Shown here: positions 10,190 through 19,399 of the stretch, piece after piece
How positions within the stretch are numbered: position 1 is the stretch's first letter
How the letters are laid out: the number at the start of each line of letters is the position of its first letter
Assembly (NCBI GenBank): GCA_903899015.1
Contig: CAIUHP010000025.1
Span: forward strand, 62,001-126,000
From: an uncultured Armatimonadota bacterium
GTDB taxonomy: Bacteria > Armatimonadota > Fimbriimonadia > Fimbriimonadales > Fimbriimonadaceae
DNA length: 64,000 nt
Direction: 5' to 3'
Program-made: the position numbers and the translations under genes
Notes under the pieces: model-generated
What the model was told of the DNA's origin: nothing
Database searches by the model: none
What the model saw: only the letters and a program-made list of their open reading frames with translations

Positions 10190-11230
10190 ATGAGCCTTTA
10201 CCACTCGGTTCTAAGACCACTCGCCTTTATGATGGACCCCGAAAAGGTCCACGAGTTGGCGATGGGGATGTTGGAAAAGGGGTTCATCCGCGCTCCCGAA
10301 TTCAGAGAGAAGCGGTTAGAGCAAACGCTATTTGGTGTTCATTTTCCGAACCCGATCGGGCTAGCGGCTGGCTTTGACAAGAACGCAAAGGCACTCGATT
10401 TCTGGCATCAACTTGGATTCGGCTTTGTCGAGGTTGGAACAATCACCTATCATGCCCAGCCAGGCAATCCGCGCCCCCGCTTATTCCGGATTCCCGAAGA
10501 CAAAGCCCTCATTAACCGCATGGGTTTCAATAACGACGGCGCTCAAAAAGTTGCCACTCGCTTAGCGTCCGCAAAGTCTCAAGTTCCAGTGGGAGTCAAT
10601 CTTGGTAAATCTAAAATCACCGAATTAGCTCAGGCTTCGACTGATTACCAAGAGAGCTTTCGCTTGCTTCATGATTTTGGCGACTACTTCGTCGTCAACG
10701 TCTCCTCTCCCAACACACCTGGACTTCGAGCCCTTCAAGAGAAGGGGCCACTTCTGGAGATCATTCACGCTATCCGAGAAGTGGATGCTGCAAAACCCCT
10801 TTTCGTCAAGATGGCGCCGGATCTCGAGTTCTCGGCCCTCGACGACGTGATCGCAGTTGCCCATGAAACCAAACTCACTGGTCTGATCGCGACGAATACC
10901 ACCATTGGACGAGAAGGCATCTCGCACGATCCAGGTCAAGCAGGAGGTATGTCAGGTGCTCCGCTTCTCACCCGTTCCAACCAATTTCTGAGCTACTTGT
11001 ATCAGTCCTGCGACATGGACATGGTCCTCATCGGAGTAGGTGGAATCATGTCCGGTGCCGACGTTTACGAAAAGATCCGCCTCGGAGCGCACTTGTGTCA
11101 GATCTATACGGGATGGATCTACGGTGGCCCCAAGATGATTCCCGCTGCACTTAAGCAGCTCAATTGGTTCATGCGGCGCGATGGATTTGAATCGATCGCT
11201 GAAGTTCGGGGAACGGCTCACACGAAGTGA
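10190..11230 (+). CDS. pyrD: dihydroorotate dehydrogenase (quinone, class 2)
   Basis: This 346-residue membrane-associated FMN enzyme oxidises dihydroorotate to orotate with quinone, the fourth step of pyrimidine synthesis. Class 2 features are an N-terminal amphipathic extension (MSLYHSVLRPLAFMMDPEKVHE), GLAAGFDKNAKALD, GNPRPRLFRIPEDKALINRMGFNN, and the catalytic Ser in NVSSPNTPGLRALQ. The C-terminal phosphate-binding segment GVGGIMSGADVYEKIRLGA is present. The ATG at 10190 is preferred to the in-frame TTG at 10181. Its last 13 nt overlap the end of the convergent winged-helix gene. No other pyr genes are nearby. Confidence 0.95.
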   Translation: MSLYHSVLRPLAFMMDPEKVHELAMGMLEKGFIRAPEFREKRLEQTLFGVHFPNPIGLAAGFDKNAKALDFWHQLGFGFVEVGTITYHAQPGNPRPRLFRIPEDKALINRMGFNNDGAQKVATRLASAKSQVPVGVNLGKSKITELAQASTDYQESFRLLHDFGDYFVVNVSSPNTPGLRALQEKGPLLEIIHAIREVDAAKPLFVKMAPDLEFSALDDVIAVAHETKLTGLIATNTTIGREGISHDPGQAGGMSGAPLLTRSNQFLSYLYQSCDMDMVLIGVGGIMSGADVYEKIRLGAHLCQIYTGWIYGGPKMIPAALKQLNWFMRRDGFESIAEVRGTAHTK

Positions 11231-12294
11231 ATTTCCGAATTGTTTACCCCGAGGGCTTTTGAGATCCGTGCCGCTTCAACGTTCAAGCGATTCAAATCGC
11301 GTTTTCCAAAGGGCTGGAAGGCTTCGATTGAGTAGTCGATTCGATTGCCTTTTCGCTCCATCCGCCATGTTCCTAAAGCACGCCCTTCGACGAGTACGAC
11401 TGCCTCAACTTGCCCCGCCTTTCGAAAGACTCTCGTTCTACTTTCCGGTGAAATGAACAAAGATTTGTCTTTGAGCGAAAGGATTAACGGGTCGAATTTG
11501 GCGAGCAGCCTGACACCCAGTGCCACGTCGGTCGGTTGATCGAGCATTCCTGCCAAGCTGAAGTAAGCTCCCGCTTGCCCCTCAACCTTCACGTGCTCTA
11601 GCTCACCCTCTAATTCTGAGAATGCGGCTTGCACTTGCGGTCCCTTCAGACCGGTCCAATGGGCGAAGTCGGCTTTAGTGGCGGGACCGTAACTCACCAA
11701 ATAACGACGAAGCAGTTCGCCATATCGTGGTTCCACCATCGTTTCCGGCAAGTGGCAAAACTTCTGTTCGCTGCCCCTACCAACCAGACAGACTCGCCTT
11801 TGAAAAGCCAAGCCCATAACGTCAAGGCCCCAACCGACGCCGTCAATGGATTTAAGCTCCGGTACCTTTTCGTGCAGTTGTCTGCGCGATAGTGGCCGCT
11901 CGGTGAGTGCCTCAAGTACCCGCGATTGAAGCTCATCGAGGGACACGATGGATCGTCGCACCTCCATGTACTGAACATAGTTGGGATAGAGATGGGCTCC
12001 GAGGGTCCCTACAACTAATTGGTGATCTTCCGAAGTATGAGCGTGCAGCGTGTGACGCAGACTCCAGGACTTTATGAGCCTGCCACCCACTTCTAGGGCT
12101 TGTTCGTCCCATCCTGGCGTAGCTTTCTTGACTCGCGTTGCCACCGCAACTGGCAAGCTGGCCGCGTACTGAGTTTGGACGGCGACCATCGCACGAACCG
12201 CGTCGAGCGGGTCCGCAAACGGAACAATCAACCCTTGACGAGATAAGATCGACCTACGTAGTTGCTCGAGTGTGATCACAGGCAAAGTACCCAT
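11218..12294 (-). CDS. winged-helix DNA-binding protein of the AlkZ/YcaQ (HTH_42) family
   Basis: The 358-residue protein matches the HTH_42 family of tandem winged-helix proteins: residues 1-60 contain the signature AVQTQYAASLPVAVATRV, followed by SWSLRHTLHAH, a central winged-helix region (YGPATKADFAHWTGL) and a C-terminal domain (LAKFDPLILSLKDKSLF). Characterised members are DNA glycosylases that unhook bulky or crosslinked bases and use a Q-x-Q pair in this position; the protein here has Q-T-Q. Self-protection or DNA repair is therefore plausible, although many members are uncharacterised. It converges on and overlaps pyrD by 13 nt. hisG lies upstream on the same strand across an 83-nt gap. 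Confidence 0.8.
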   Translation of the reverse strand: MGTLPVITLEQLRRSILSRQGLIVPFADPLDAVRAMVAVQTQYAASLPVAVATRVKKATPGWDEQALEVGGRLIKSWSLRHTLHAHTSEDHQLVVGTLGAHLYPNYVQYMEVRRSIVSLDELQSRVLEALTERPLSRRQLHEKVPELKSIDGVGWGLDVMGLAFQRRVCLVGRGSEQKFCHLPETMVEPRYGELLRRYLVSYGPATKADFAHWTGLKGPQVQAAFSELEGELEHVKVEGQAGAYFSLAGMLDQPTDVALGVRLLAKFDPLILSLKDKSLFISPESRTRVFRKAGQVEAVVLVEGRALGTWRMERKGNRIDYSIEAFQPFGKRDLNRLNVEAARISKALGVNNSEIHFV

Positions 12295-12377
12295 CAGCCT
12301 CTCGTTCAGAATTCTTCTCTACGTTGCAAGCTCAGTCCCTCCCAGTAAAGAACTCAACTAGGAGGGAACTGGGTTGA

Positions 12378-13247
12378 CTAATAGATGACCTTGTTGAGCG
12401 GGTATTCAACGAGGCCGGTGGCACCAGCTCGTTTCAGAGCAGGGATCAATTCCCGCACTTCCATTTCACTTAGGATCACTTCTGCTGCTAGCCAAGCGGG
12501 ATCGGTGAGCGTGCTTAGGGTTGGATTCTTCAGCGAAGGCAAAAGCGAGAGGATTTCCTCTTGCTTGTCTTTCGGCATGTTCATCTTAAGTCCCACAAGC
12601 TTTGTGGCGTTCATGGCACCGGTCAGCAGAATCTCAAGAGACTCGATCTTCGTTCGCTTCCATTCATCCTGCATCGCCGCATCGCTTGCGACTAACCGAG
12701 TTGTGGAAGTCAGAAGAGTATCCACGATTCGCAGATTGTGCGCTCGCAAACTATTGCCGGTTTCTGTGTTCACGACGATGGCGTCCACGAGAGTCGGAAC
12801 CTTAACTTCGTCAGCTCCCCAAGAGAACTCAACCGAAGCCTTAACGCCATGCTCTTCGAGATAGCGCCTTGTAAGTCGTTCATATTCCGATGCGATCCGC
12901 TTTCCTTCCAGGTCCTTGACGGAATGGACCGGACTGTCGTTATGAACGGCAAGTACAACGCGAATGGGATTGCTTGTGAGTTTGGAATAGCGCAGTTCAC
13001 AGATTTCGTGGACGACTGCACCCGAGTCGGCAATCCAATCCTTTCCGGTCAAGCCGGCGTCGATCACACCTTGCTCGATGTACTTTGGAATCTCTTGAGG
13101 TCGTAACAAAATGGGTTCAATTGTCTCATCGTCGACCACCGGTTGGTAGGATCGAGAAGAGACTTTGAATGAGTAACCCGCCTTTTGGAACAACGAGAAC
13201 GTTGCTTCCTGAAGGCTCCCCTTCGGCAGGCCTAACTTCAGTTTCAT
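12378..13247 (-). CDS. hisG: ATP phosphoribosyltransferase, long form
   Basis: This is the first enzyme of histidine synthesis, joining ATP and PRPP. From ATG 13247 the 289-residue protein begins MKLKLGLPKGSLQEATF, the usual HisG N-terminus. The catalytic domain includes DAGLTGKDWI and the PRPP-binding stretch around VDAIVVNTETGNSLRAHNL. The extra C-terminal ~75 residues (MNATKLVGLKMNMP to the end) form the ACT-like HisG_C domain of the hexameric, histidine-inhibited long form, so no HisZ partner is expected. The frame is open back to 13346, adding 33 low-similarity residues. There are no other his genes here. Confidence 0.93.
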   Translation of the reverse strand: MKLKLGLPKGSLQEATFSLFQKAGYSFKVSSRSYQPVVDDETIEPILLRPQEIPKYIEQGVIDAGLTGKDWIADSGAVVHEICELRYSKLTSNPIRVVLAVHNDSPVHSVKDLEGKRIASEYERLTRRYLEEHGVKASVEFSWGADEVKVPTLVDAIVVNTETGNSLRAHNLRIVDTLLTSTTRLVASDAAMQDEWKRTKIESLEILLTGAMNATKLVGLKMNMPKDKQEEILSLLPSLKNPTLSTLTDPAWLAAEVILSEMEVRELIPALKRAGATGLVEYPLNKVIY

Positions 13248-13463
13248 GCCCAGGAGTTTACTTGACTCATCGTGATTCGGGTCTTGAGCGGGAGGATGCA
13301 GGTGCTCCTCGTCGCAGAGCATGCAATCGTTCTTCAGAGGAGTCAAGTGTTGTTTTCAAGTTCGATATAGGTTCAAAACTCTCCAAAACTACTCTAAAGC
13401 ACGCATCTCCAACCTGGGTTGGCTCCGCGCTCCTATCAAACAGTCAAGTAAACTCCTGGAGAC

Positions 13464-14531
13464 ATGATCGGTCCAACGGACGACTTACGCATACGCGCAG
13501 TGAGACCACTGCTCCCTCCAGCAATCTTAATGGAGGAAATTCCGCTCACAGACCGAGCTGCGGAACTGGTAAGCAACTCCAGAAGAACGATCGCAAAGTG
13601 CCTCGCAGGGGAAGACCCTAGACAAGTTGTTGTCGTCGGCCCTTGCTCCATCCATGACCCAATCGCCGCACTGGATTACGCCCAACAGATGAAGGTGATC
13701 ATGGATCGTTATGCCGATCAGCTGTTCTTCGTGATGCGAGCCTACTTTGAGAAACCTCGCACGACTGTAGGCTGGAAAGGCTTGATCAACGATCCTGTTC
13801 TTGACGGTTCCTTCCGGATCAATGAAGGTCTACGAATCGCTCGAAAGTTGCTAGCCGAGTTGGCTGAGCTAGGCATTCCAGCGGGCACCGAATTTCTTGA
13901 CACCACCGTCCCTCAACACATTGCAGACCTCATTTCATGGGGCGCAATTGGAGCACGAACGAGTGAAAGCCAAACGCATCGCGAGCTTGCCTCCGGATTG
14001 AGTATGCCAGTGGGCTTCAAGAATGCTACGGATGGAAGTGTGAGAACGGCGGTGGATGCGGTGCTTGCGGCCCGAGAGCCTCATTGGTTTCCGGGAACTT
14101 CGAAGCAAGGCGTCTCTGCCATTCTACAGACAACCGGGAACAACACGTGCCACATCATTCTCCGTGGCGGATCGAGAACGGGTCCCAATTACGATCAGAA
14201 GCATGTCTCAGACGCTTCGGCAATGCTTGAGAAGGAGACACTTCCAACGAAGCTGATGGTCGACTTCAGTCACGCAAATAGCCGGAAAGATCACCTTCGA
14301 CAAATCGAGGTCGGTAAGGACGTCGCGGTCCAAATCGAAGCTGGCTCGACGATTTTCGGGGTCATGATCGAAAGTAATCTTGTCGAAGGTCGCCAAAACT
14401 ACGGACCGAACGCAGTCTATGGACAGAGCGTCACGGATGCGTGTATGAATATCGAACAAACCGAAGGCGTTCTCGAAGCGTTAGCGAATGCAGTTGAGAA
14501 AGGCCCTCGCGCAATTCTTGGCGATCAGTAA
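13464..14531 (+). CDS. 3-deoxy-7-phosphoheptulonate synthase (DAHP synthase, class I)
   Basis: This 355-residue enzyme condenses phosphoenolpyruvate and erythrose 4-phosphate, the entry to the shikimate pathway. The hallmark GPCSIHDP lies near residue 60, RAYFEKPRTTVGWKGLINDP near 95, and the C-terminal metal and substrate residues appear in DFSHANSRKDH and VMIESNLVEG. The whole protein aligns with the AroF/AroG/AroH type, whose feedback site lies in the N-terminal residues; which inhibitor applies cannot be read by eye. It is divergent from hisG, with the intervening 216 nt (or 117 nt if hisG starts at 13346) free for both promoters. Confidence 0.94.
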   Translation: MIGPTDDLRIRAVRPLLPPAILMEEIPLTDRAAELVSNSRRTIAKCLAGEDPRQVVVVGPCSIHDPIAALDYAQQMKVIMDRYADQLFFVMRAYFEKPRTTVGWKGLINDPVLDGSFRINEGLRIARKLLAELAELGIPAGTEFLDTTVPQHIADLISWGAIGARTSESQTHRELASGLSMPVGFKNATDGSVRTAVDAVLAAREPHWFPGTSKQGVSAILQTTGNNTCHIILRGGSRTGPNYDQKHVSDASAMLEKETLPTKLMVDFSHANSRKDHLRQIEVGKDVAVQIEAGSTIFGVMIESNLVEGRQNYGPNAVYGQSVTDACMNIEQTEGVLEALANAVEKGPRAILGDQ

Positions 14532-14553
14532 CTGAATTCTCCAATCTGCGCCC

Positions 14554-14595
14554 CCATGCTGGATTCATGATTCCGCATGGCGGCTGCTTATTTTT
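14554..14595 (+). terminator. candidate intrinsic terminator after DAHP synthase
   Basis: CCATGC (14554) pairs with GCATGG (14575-14580), continued by GGA/TCC inside. It is followed after about 9 nt by a TTTTT run (14591-14595). The distance to the U-run makes it imperfect. Confidence 0.4.
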
Positions 14596-14737
14596 GAGGT
14601 GTCGGTTTTCGCAAGCGCCCCTTAGAATCGAGAAGTCCAGAACTTTACGCGAATATCGTTAATATATACCCATACCCCCTACCCCTATTATGTATACTCC
14701 CATCGCGTGCTCCTCCTAACGCACGCAGGGAGACATA

Positions 14738-15484
14738 ATGTCCAACAAACACGCCTTCACACTCATCGAACTCCTCGTCGTGATTGCCATCATCGCCATA
14801 CTGGCTGCGATACTTTTCCCCGTCTTTGCTCAGGCAAAGGAAGCCGCAAAGAAGACGGCCGATCTGAATAACCAGAAGCAACTGATTTATGCCGTCATGC
14901 TTTATGCAAGCGATTCAGATGACTGCACTTGCAGAACCCATCACGACCTAGCTCCGCCGGAAACGATCGCCAATTTATACACCTGGTATCAGCCACTTCA
15001 ACCTTATCTGAAGAGTAATGGCGTCCTGCGCGACCCTTCGCTTAACGACACCCCATCTCTATTCCCCTACCCGGTCACGCTCGCAAACTGGCAGACCTAC
15101 CGCACGGATTATCTCATTAACGGATTCTTTGCCCACGGGGCAAATCTCGGAACATTCTCACGACCATCTGAGCAAATCATCATTGGCGAAAGGCACAGCG
15201 GAATCGCTTTCTTTGACTATCATCCTTGGTCTTCTGCTCCGGATGGGAGTTGGGAAAGAGGCTATCTAGATGGTTCGGGATACCAAATCGGAGACATCAA
15301 CAGCGATTCCCAGATCCTCGACTCAGCCAACGTCGGTCGTCACACAGGTGGAAACAACTATTCGTTCATTGATGGTCATGCAAAGTGGTTTAAGTTCTCT
15401 CAGACCCTCGACAAAACGATGCCTGCTAACAACGTGCTGAATTGGGGCATGCATAACATCGACAACTTGCCGTCAAATGAGTAA
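14738..15484 (+). CDS. prepilin-type N-terminal cleavage/methylation protein with H-X9-DG-like C-terminus
   Basis: This 248-residue pseudopilin-like protein has the type IV prepilin signal [20 protein letters not shown], with Phe as +1 after a short KHA leader. A long helix is followed by a globular domain ending in [20 protein letters not shown], the H-X9-DG style motif widespread in Planctomycetes and Armatimonadota. Many such proteins exist per genome in those phyla and their roles are largely unknown; most are thought to be processed and displayed on the surface. A good ribosome-binding site (GGGAG, 6 nt before ATG) is present. No secretion or pilus-assembly genes are nearby. Confidence 0.9.
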   Translation: MSNKHAFTLIELLVVIAIIAILAAILFPVFAQAKEAAKKTADLNNQKQLIYAVMLYASDSDDCTCRTHHDLAPPETIANLYTWYQPLQPYLKSNGVLRDPSLNDTPSLFPYPVTLANWQTYRTDYLINGFFAHGANLGTFSRPSEQIIIGERHSGIAFFDYHPWSSAPDGSWERGYLDGSGYQIGDINSDSQILDSANVGRHTGGNNYSFIDGHAKWFKFSQTLDKTMPANNVLNWGMHNIDNLPSNE

Positions 15485-15495
15485 TTAAGCCGAAT

Positions 15496-15786
15496 CTATT
15501 TCAGACGAGCCTGGACTTCCTCGAGAGAAAGTCCAAGAATGGACAGAACTTTGTCGCGACCTGTCTGCCCTCGCTTCACCGAAACGGTAGAAGGGGCTTG
15601 CTTTAGGGCTTTGGCGACAATTTGGCAGACCGCTTCGTTGGCCTGACCATCGGTCGGGGAGGCGGTCACCCACACCTTATAAATGCCGCCCACCCACTCA
15701 ATCTTGTTCTGGCTGCTCCGAGGCGTGACTCGAACCGCCAAGTCGCAGCTAGCTGCCGACAGCGGCGCTCGTCCCCTCAACGACAC
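15496..15786 (-). CDS. DUF167 / YggU-family protein
   Basis: The product ends with a full DUF167 domain: LAVRVTPRSSQNKIEWVGG, VTASPTDGQANEAVCQIVAKAL, and VKRGQTGRDKVLSILGL. The family is small (about 95 residues), widespread and of unknown biochemical function. I chose GTG 15786 because it gives 96 residues with a normal lead-in; the frame is open to a TTG at 15852, deep inside the upstream gene, and a TTG at 15741 is also possible. It overlaps the end of the DivIVA-like gene by 38 nt. yggU homologues often lie beside cell-division or yggT genes, which fits the neighbour. Confidence 0.8.
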   Translation of the reverse strand: MSLRGRAPLSAASCDLAVRVTPRSSQNKIEWVGGIYKVWVTASPTDGQANEAVCQIVAKALKQAPSTVSVKRGQTGRDKVLSILGLSLEEVQARLK

Positions 15787-16237
15787 TGAGAACTGGAACC
15801 ACCGAAATGTCTCGCTGGTAGCGATCGAGGAGGGCTTTGAAATCCTCCTCAAAATGTTTCCGCTCTGCCTTTAGGCGTTCGACTTCCCAGCGCATTTCGC
15901 TTACGCTCTGCTGGCAGGAAACCCGCTCCGCTAGCGCAGCTTGCCGAGCTTCTTCAAGAATGGCCTCCGCATGTTTGTGTGCGGCAGCACGAGTTTCATC
16001 TGCTGCCTTTTGGGCAAGCATGAGGGCATCTTTGAGGGTGTTCTCTTCTAGCTTCGTACGTTCTAAGTCTCGCCACTGACGATCGACCTGTTCACGAAGT
16101 TCTGAGTTCTCAATAAGTAGCGCAGCGAGCGATTCTGACGCTCGGGCTAACAAGGCATCCACTTTTATACGGTCGTAGCCGCGAAAGCTCTTCTTGAGCT
16201 GTGCGCGCTCCAAATCAATAGGCATTAAGCGATCCAT
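15749..16237 (-). CDS. DivIVA-like coiled-coil protein
   Basis: This 162-residue protein starts MDRLMPIDLERAQLKKSFRGYDRIKVDALL, matching the DivIVA/GpsB N-terminal membrane-binding domain (usual pattern: ...IDIxxxxFxxxxxGYxxxEVDxFL). The rest is an almost continuous coiled coil (residues 33-140, rich in Ala, Glu, Arg and Lys). DivIVA proteins recognise curved membranes at poles and septa and recruit division or growth proteins. A strong GGAGG lies 7 nt before the ATG. The 3' end overlaps the YggU gene. Confidence 0.82.
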   Translation of the reverse strand: MDRLMPIDLERAQLKKSFRGYDRIKVDALLARASESLAALLIENSELREQVDRQWRDLERTKLEENTLKDALMLAQKAADETRAAAHKHAEAILEEARQAALAERVSCQQSVSEMRWEVERLKAERKHFEEDFKALLDRYQRDISVVPVLSVVEGTSAAVGS

Positions 16238-16313
16238 CGCGTAACCTCCAGTCTTTATTGTAGGACAAATAAGTGCCGAAAGATAGAACTCCCGACACCA
16301 AAGTCGACGTTTA

Positions 16314-16889
16314 CTACTGCTTCTGGGCCTTAACCTTACGTTCTGCCTTCGCTAGATTCACTTTCGCCTGGCCATCGGAAGGCGCAATCGCAACGTATTG
16401 CTTCCAGATTCGCAGTGCTTCTTTCCAGTTGTTCTGATGCTCGTAGGTATGAGCCAATATCCGGTAGATATTTGGGTGAGGATGAAGCTTGAGCGTGGGT
16501 TCCAAAAGGGCGGGAATCTTCGCGTATTCCTTTCGTCCAAAGTAGAGCTGGGCTTCCGGCAAAACCGCATCCTTATCTTGCGGATTGTTCTTCTCGTACG
16601 TTCGATACGCAGAGAGCGCACCGGACCAATCCTCAACGTTTTCGAACATCCAACCTAGATTGGTAGCAACCTCGTAGTCGTGTGGAGCATAAGAGGCTTG
16701 AAACGTTAGACCGTTGATGGCTTTTGGAAAGTCACCGTCATCAAACCAGATATCAATCTGCTGCGCCATCCGATTGTCGACCGCATCCCAAATCTGGTTG
16801 AGTCGGGATTGAGTGGGCTTCTGAGTCGCACATGCGCAAGCCGACAAAACGAGGATTGCCGCGATAGATCCAACTGTTCGATAATTCAC
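16314..16889 (-). CDS. TPR-repeat lipoprotein
   Basis: This 191-residue protein has a lipoprotein signal ([13 protein letters not shown], lipobox LSAC with the lipid Cys at 18) and then tetratricopeptide-like helices ([48 protein letters not shown]). It is probably anchored in the outer or inner membrane facing the periplasm and used for protein-protein contacts. The GTG start overlaps the gatB stop as GTGA, so it is coupled to gatB. There is no more specific family. Confidence 0.83.
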   Translation of the reverse strand: MNYRTVGSIAAILVLSACACATQKPTQSRLNQIWDAVDNRMAQQIDIWFDDGDFPKAINGLTFQASYAPHDYEVATNLGWMFENVEDWSGALSAYRTYEKNNPQDKDAVLPEAQLYFGRKEYAKIPALLEPTLKLHPHPNIYRILAHTYEHQNNWKEALRIWKQYVAIAPSDGQAKVNLAKAERKVKAQKQ

Positions 16890-18334
16890 ATGTTCTCCAA
16901 TTCGTCACCGAGAATCTTCTGTGCAAGACCGGGGTTTGCCCGTCCGCCGCTAAGCTTCATGATCTGACCGACCAAGAAACCTTTGACACTTGTATTTCCT
17001 GCTTTGTACTTTGCGACGATTTCTGGGTTTTCCGCAAGCACTTTTTTAACAACCGCGAGAATTTCGTCCACATCGCTGATTTGGCTGGCACCTTTTGACT
17101 TAGCAATTTCACTTGGAAGTCGTCCGTCTTGGAAACTTTCCGCAAACAACTCCTTAGCCATCTTGCCACTCACCGAGCCACTTTCGACTAACTTTGTGAG
17201 GTCCACAATGTGCTGTGGGGTGATCTTTGACTCTCCGGGAGCCAGGCTCTTCTCGTTCAAAAGCTTTGCGAAGTCTCCCGTCATCCAGTTACAAATGGTC
17301 TTTGGCTCACCGCCAAGCGCTACCGCTTGCTCAAAGAACTCAGACCATGGGCGGTCTGCGATGAGCACTCCTGTGTCATATTCGCTGAGTCCCAGTTCGC
17401 TTTGGTAACGCAAGCCCTTCGCCATGGGAAGCTCTGGCAGTCCTGCTCGAAGCGCCTCAATCATGGACTCTTCGAAGACCATCGGGGCTAAATCAGGGTC
17501 TGGGAAGTAACGATAGTCGTTCTCCTCTTCCTTGAGTCGCATGATGTAGCTTGCTTCTTTCTGCTCATTCCATCCCCTCGTTTCCTGAAGGACTTTTCCG
17601 CCATTTTCTAGTTCGGCGATTTGCCGCCGTACTTCAAATGCGACGCCCAACTGAACGCTTCGGAACGAGTTCAGATTCTTCAACTCGGTCTTGGTACCGT
17701 ATTTCTCAGCCCCCTCTACTCGAACGCTAATGTTCGGTTCGCATCGAAGGGAACCTTCTTCCATCTTTCCATCGCACACGCCTAAGTAAATAAGAATTTG
17801 GCGAAGTTGCGATAAGTAATCACGCGCCTCAGTAGGATTTGAAATATCAGGAGGAAACTCGGTTACGATCTCCATCAAAGGGGTGCCGGCACGATTGTAA
17901 TCCACCCCACTTCCACCGCTTGGAAGGTGCATGAGCTTTCCGGTGTCTTCCTCCAAGTGTACGCGCCGGATTCGGACCTTCTTTGTGCCGCCTGAGCCAT
18001 TTGGAATTTCGAGGTAGCCATCGTAGCCCAACGGATTCGTGTCGCCGTATTGACTCACCTGATATCCCTTCGGCAAATCCGGATAGAAGTAATTCTTCCG
18101 ATGAAAAATGCTCGTCATCGCGATTTTACAGTTCAGGGCGAGTGCCGTTTTGAGCACCATTTCAATGGCAGCCTTATTCGGAACGGGCAGTGTTCCGGGC
18201 ATACCAAGGCAGATGGGGCAAACCCGAGTATTTGGCTCACCGCCAAACGCAACCGGGCAACGACAGAACATTTTTGAGCGCGTCGCCAGTTCTGCATGCA
18301 CTTCCATGCCGACACTGGGAAGATAGTTGGCCAT
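16886..18334 (-). CDS. gatB: aspartyl/glutamyl-tRNA(Asn/Gln) amidotransferase subunit B
   Basis: From ATG 18334 the 482-residue protein begins [24 protein letters not shown], the normal GatB start; the frame runs back to 18394 with 20 extra residues. Signature segments include [33 protein letters not shown], and the metal-site cysteines in FCRCPVAF. The C-terminal YqeY-like tail (about 330-480) binds tRNA. GatB works with GatA and GatC to amidate misacylated Glu-tRNA(Gln) or Asp-tRNA(Asn); neither partner is in the window. The gene heads a transcript with the TPR lipoprotein. Confidence 0.95.
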   Translation of the reverse strand: MANYLPSVGMEVHAELATRSKMFCRCPVAFGGEPNTRVCPICLGMPGTLPVPNKAAIEMVLKTALALNCKIAMTSIFHRKNYFYPDLPKGYQVSQYGDTNPLGYDGYLEIPNGSGGTKKVRIRRVHLEEDTGKLMHLPSGGSGVDYNRAGTPLMEIVTEFPPDISNPTEARDYLSQLRQILIYLGVCDGKMEEGSLRCEPNISVRVEGAEKYGTKTELKNLNSFRSVQLGVAFEVRRQIAELENGGKVLQETRGWNEQKEASYIMRLKEEENDYRYFPDPDLAPMVFEESMIEALRAGLPELPMAKGLRYQSELGLSEYDTGVLIADRPWSEFFEQAVALGGEPKTICNWMTGDFAKLLNEKSLAPGESKITPQHIVDLTKLVESGSVSGKMAKELFAESFQDGRLPSEIAKSKGASQISDVDEILAVVKKVLAENPEIVAKYKAGNTSVKGFLVGQIMKLSGGRANPGLAQKILGDELENM

Positions 18335-18478
18335 ACGTTGGGTTAGAAGTCTACCAAAGACCGCCCCGTTCGCCCCGCTTGGAGCACATTTCAATAAATG
18401 CGAAACCTATTCGCGATTTCGATAGTAAAGAAACAAAAACCGCGAATGAAAGATTCAAAGTTATTCAAACTGGAACCC

Positions 18479-18931
18479 ATGCGTTATGCACTTATTGGAG
18501 CGGCCCTCGCAACCTGCCTTATGGTTACTGCCTGTGGCAAGAAGAACGACGACATCGTTGGCAAGTGGGAAGGCACGTTAAAGCTTTCAGCCAAAGATCA
18601 GGAAAACAAGAGCCTTGCTGATGCTGCCAAAAAGATGGGCAAATCTGTCATCGAGTTCAAACCCGATCATACATTTAACTTGACTCAAATCGAGGGTTCG
18701 TGGACCTTAGCCGCGGGCGTCGTTTCCCTAACGGCCACCAAGGTCAAAGGTCAAAACGTTGCTGAGCTTAAAGCTCAAATGGCGAAGATGCCAGGCGGCG
18801 ACAAGATCGTCGCGGAAATGGAAAAGCCCATGAAAATGAAGTTGGATAGTGAAGGGAAAACCCTCACGATGGAGAGTCAATCAAAGGCATCGACTAGCTC
18901 AATGATCTTTGTTCGACAGCCTAATCCATGA
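18479..18931 (+). CDS. small lipoprotein, lipocalin-like family A
   Basis: From ATG 18479 the 150-residue protein has a lipoprotein signal peptide (ALIGAALATCLMVTACGKK, lipobox VTAC). The frame is open back to 18398 but the signal peptide marks the true start. The mature domain begins with DIVGKWEGT, followed by IEFKPDHTF, GSWTLAAGVVSL and DSEGKTLTM, a repeating strand pattern like small beta-barrel lipoproteins. It is homologous by eye to the next gene and to the lipoprotein at 26635. The stop overlaps the next start (ATGA). The function is unknown. Confidence 0.78.
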   Translation: MRYALIGAALATCLMVTACGKKNDDIVGKWEGTLKLSAKDQENKSLADAAKKMGKSVIEFKPDHTFNLTQIEGSWTLAAGVVSLTATKVKGQNVAELKAQMAKMPGGDKIVAEMEKPMKMKLDSEGKTLTMESQSKASTSSMIFVRQPNP

Positions 18932-19341
18932 AAACACTTTCCCTTCTCTGCGTTGGATTCTTGGCCGCTGGCTTCATGGCTGGGTGCAAGAATAGCGACT
19001 CAAAGGTCGTTGGTAAGTGGAACGGACCTGGCGGCGTCTCCTTGACATTTAAGGACGATAAGAGTTTTGCCCAGTCGGGACAGATGGCTGCGTCGGGCAA
19101 ATGGAGCCTTACCGAGAAGACCGTGAGTCTCAGTATTGATTCCATTGGTGGCAAACCGGTCAATGACTTCATCGACGAGCTCAGCAAGAAAGCACTTAAG
19201 CCGCCCACAGCAGCTCAAATTACCGAAGCCAAGACCAAGCTCAGCAAGTTGGATCTTGCCCTTAGCGATGATGCCAAAACGCTCACCCAATTAGGACTGA
19301 ACGGTCAATCTTTAACGTTCACGAAAGACCAAGCCAAATAG
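18928..19341 (+). CDS. small lipoprotein, lipocalin-like family B
   Basis: This 137-residue protein has signal peptide MKTLSLLCVGFLAAGFMAGCK (lipobox MAGC), then VVGKWNGPGG, LTFKDDKSF, GKWSLTEKTVSL and SDDAKTLTQLG. The same order of elements appears in the preceding gene and in the minus-strand lipoprotein at 26635, suggesting a local paralogous family. Translation is coupled to the preceding gene through ATGA. A strong terminator follows. Function is unknown; a periplasmic ligand-binding barrel would fit the pattern. Confidence 0.78.
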   Translation: MKTLSLLCVGFLAAGFMAGCKNSDSKVVGKWNGPGGVSLTFKDDKSFAQSGQMAASGKWSLTEKTVSLSIDSIGGKPVNDFIDELSKKALKPPTAAQITEAKTKLSKLDLALSDDAKTLTQLGLNGQSLTFTKDQAK

Positions 19342-19359
19342 ACTGACTCAATCGACCGG

Positions 19360-19399
19360 AATAGACCAGGCAGCCCGCAGGCTTCCTGGTCTATTTTTT
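19360..19399 (+). terminator. intrinsic terminator after the lipoprotein pair
   Basis: AATAGACCAGG (19360-19370) pairs perfectly with CCTGGTCTATT (19385-19395) around a 14-nt loop and is followed by TTTT. The stop codon of the convergent DUF4190 gene lies inside the 3' arm, so the hairpin may serve both transcripts. Confidence 0.85.

Noticed and set aside
12331-12366. Inverted repeat CCCTCC / GGAGGG between hisG and the winged-helix gene
   Set aside because: It competes with an alternative CCCAGT/ACTGGG pairing, has no U-run and is 37 nt from the next start, so no role can be argued.
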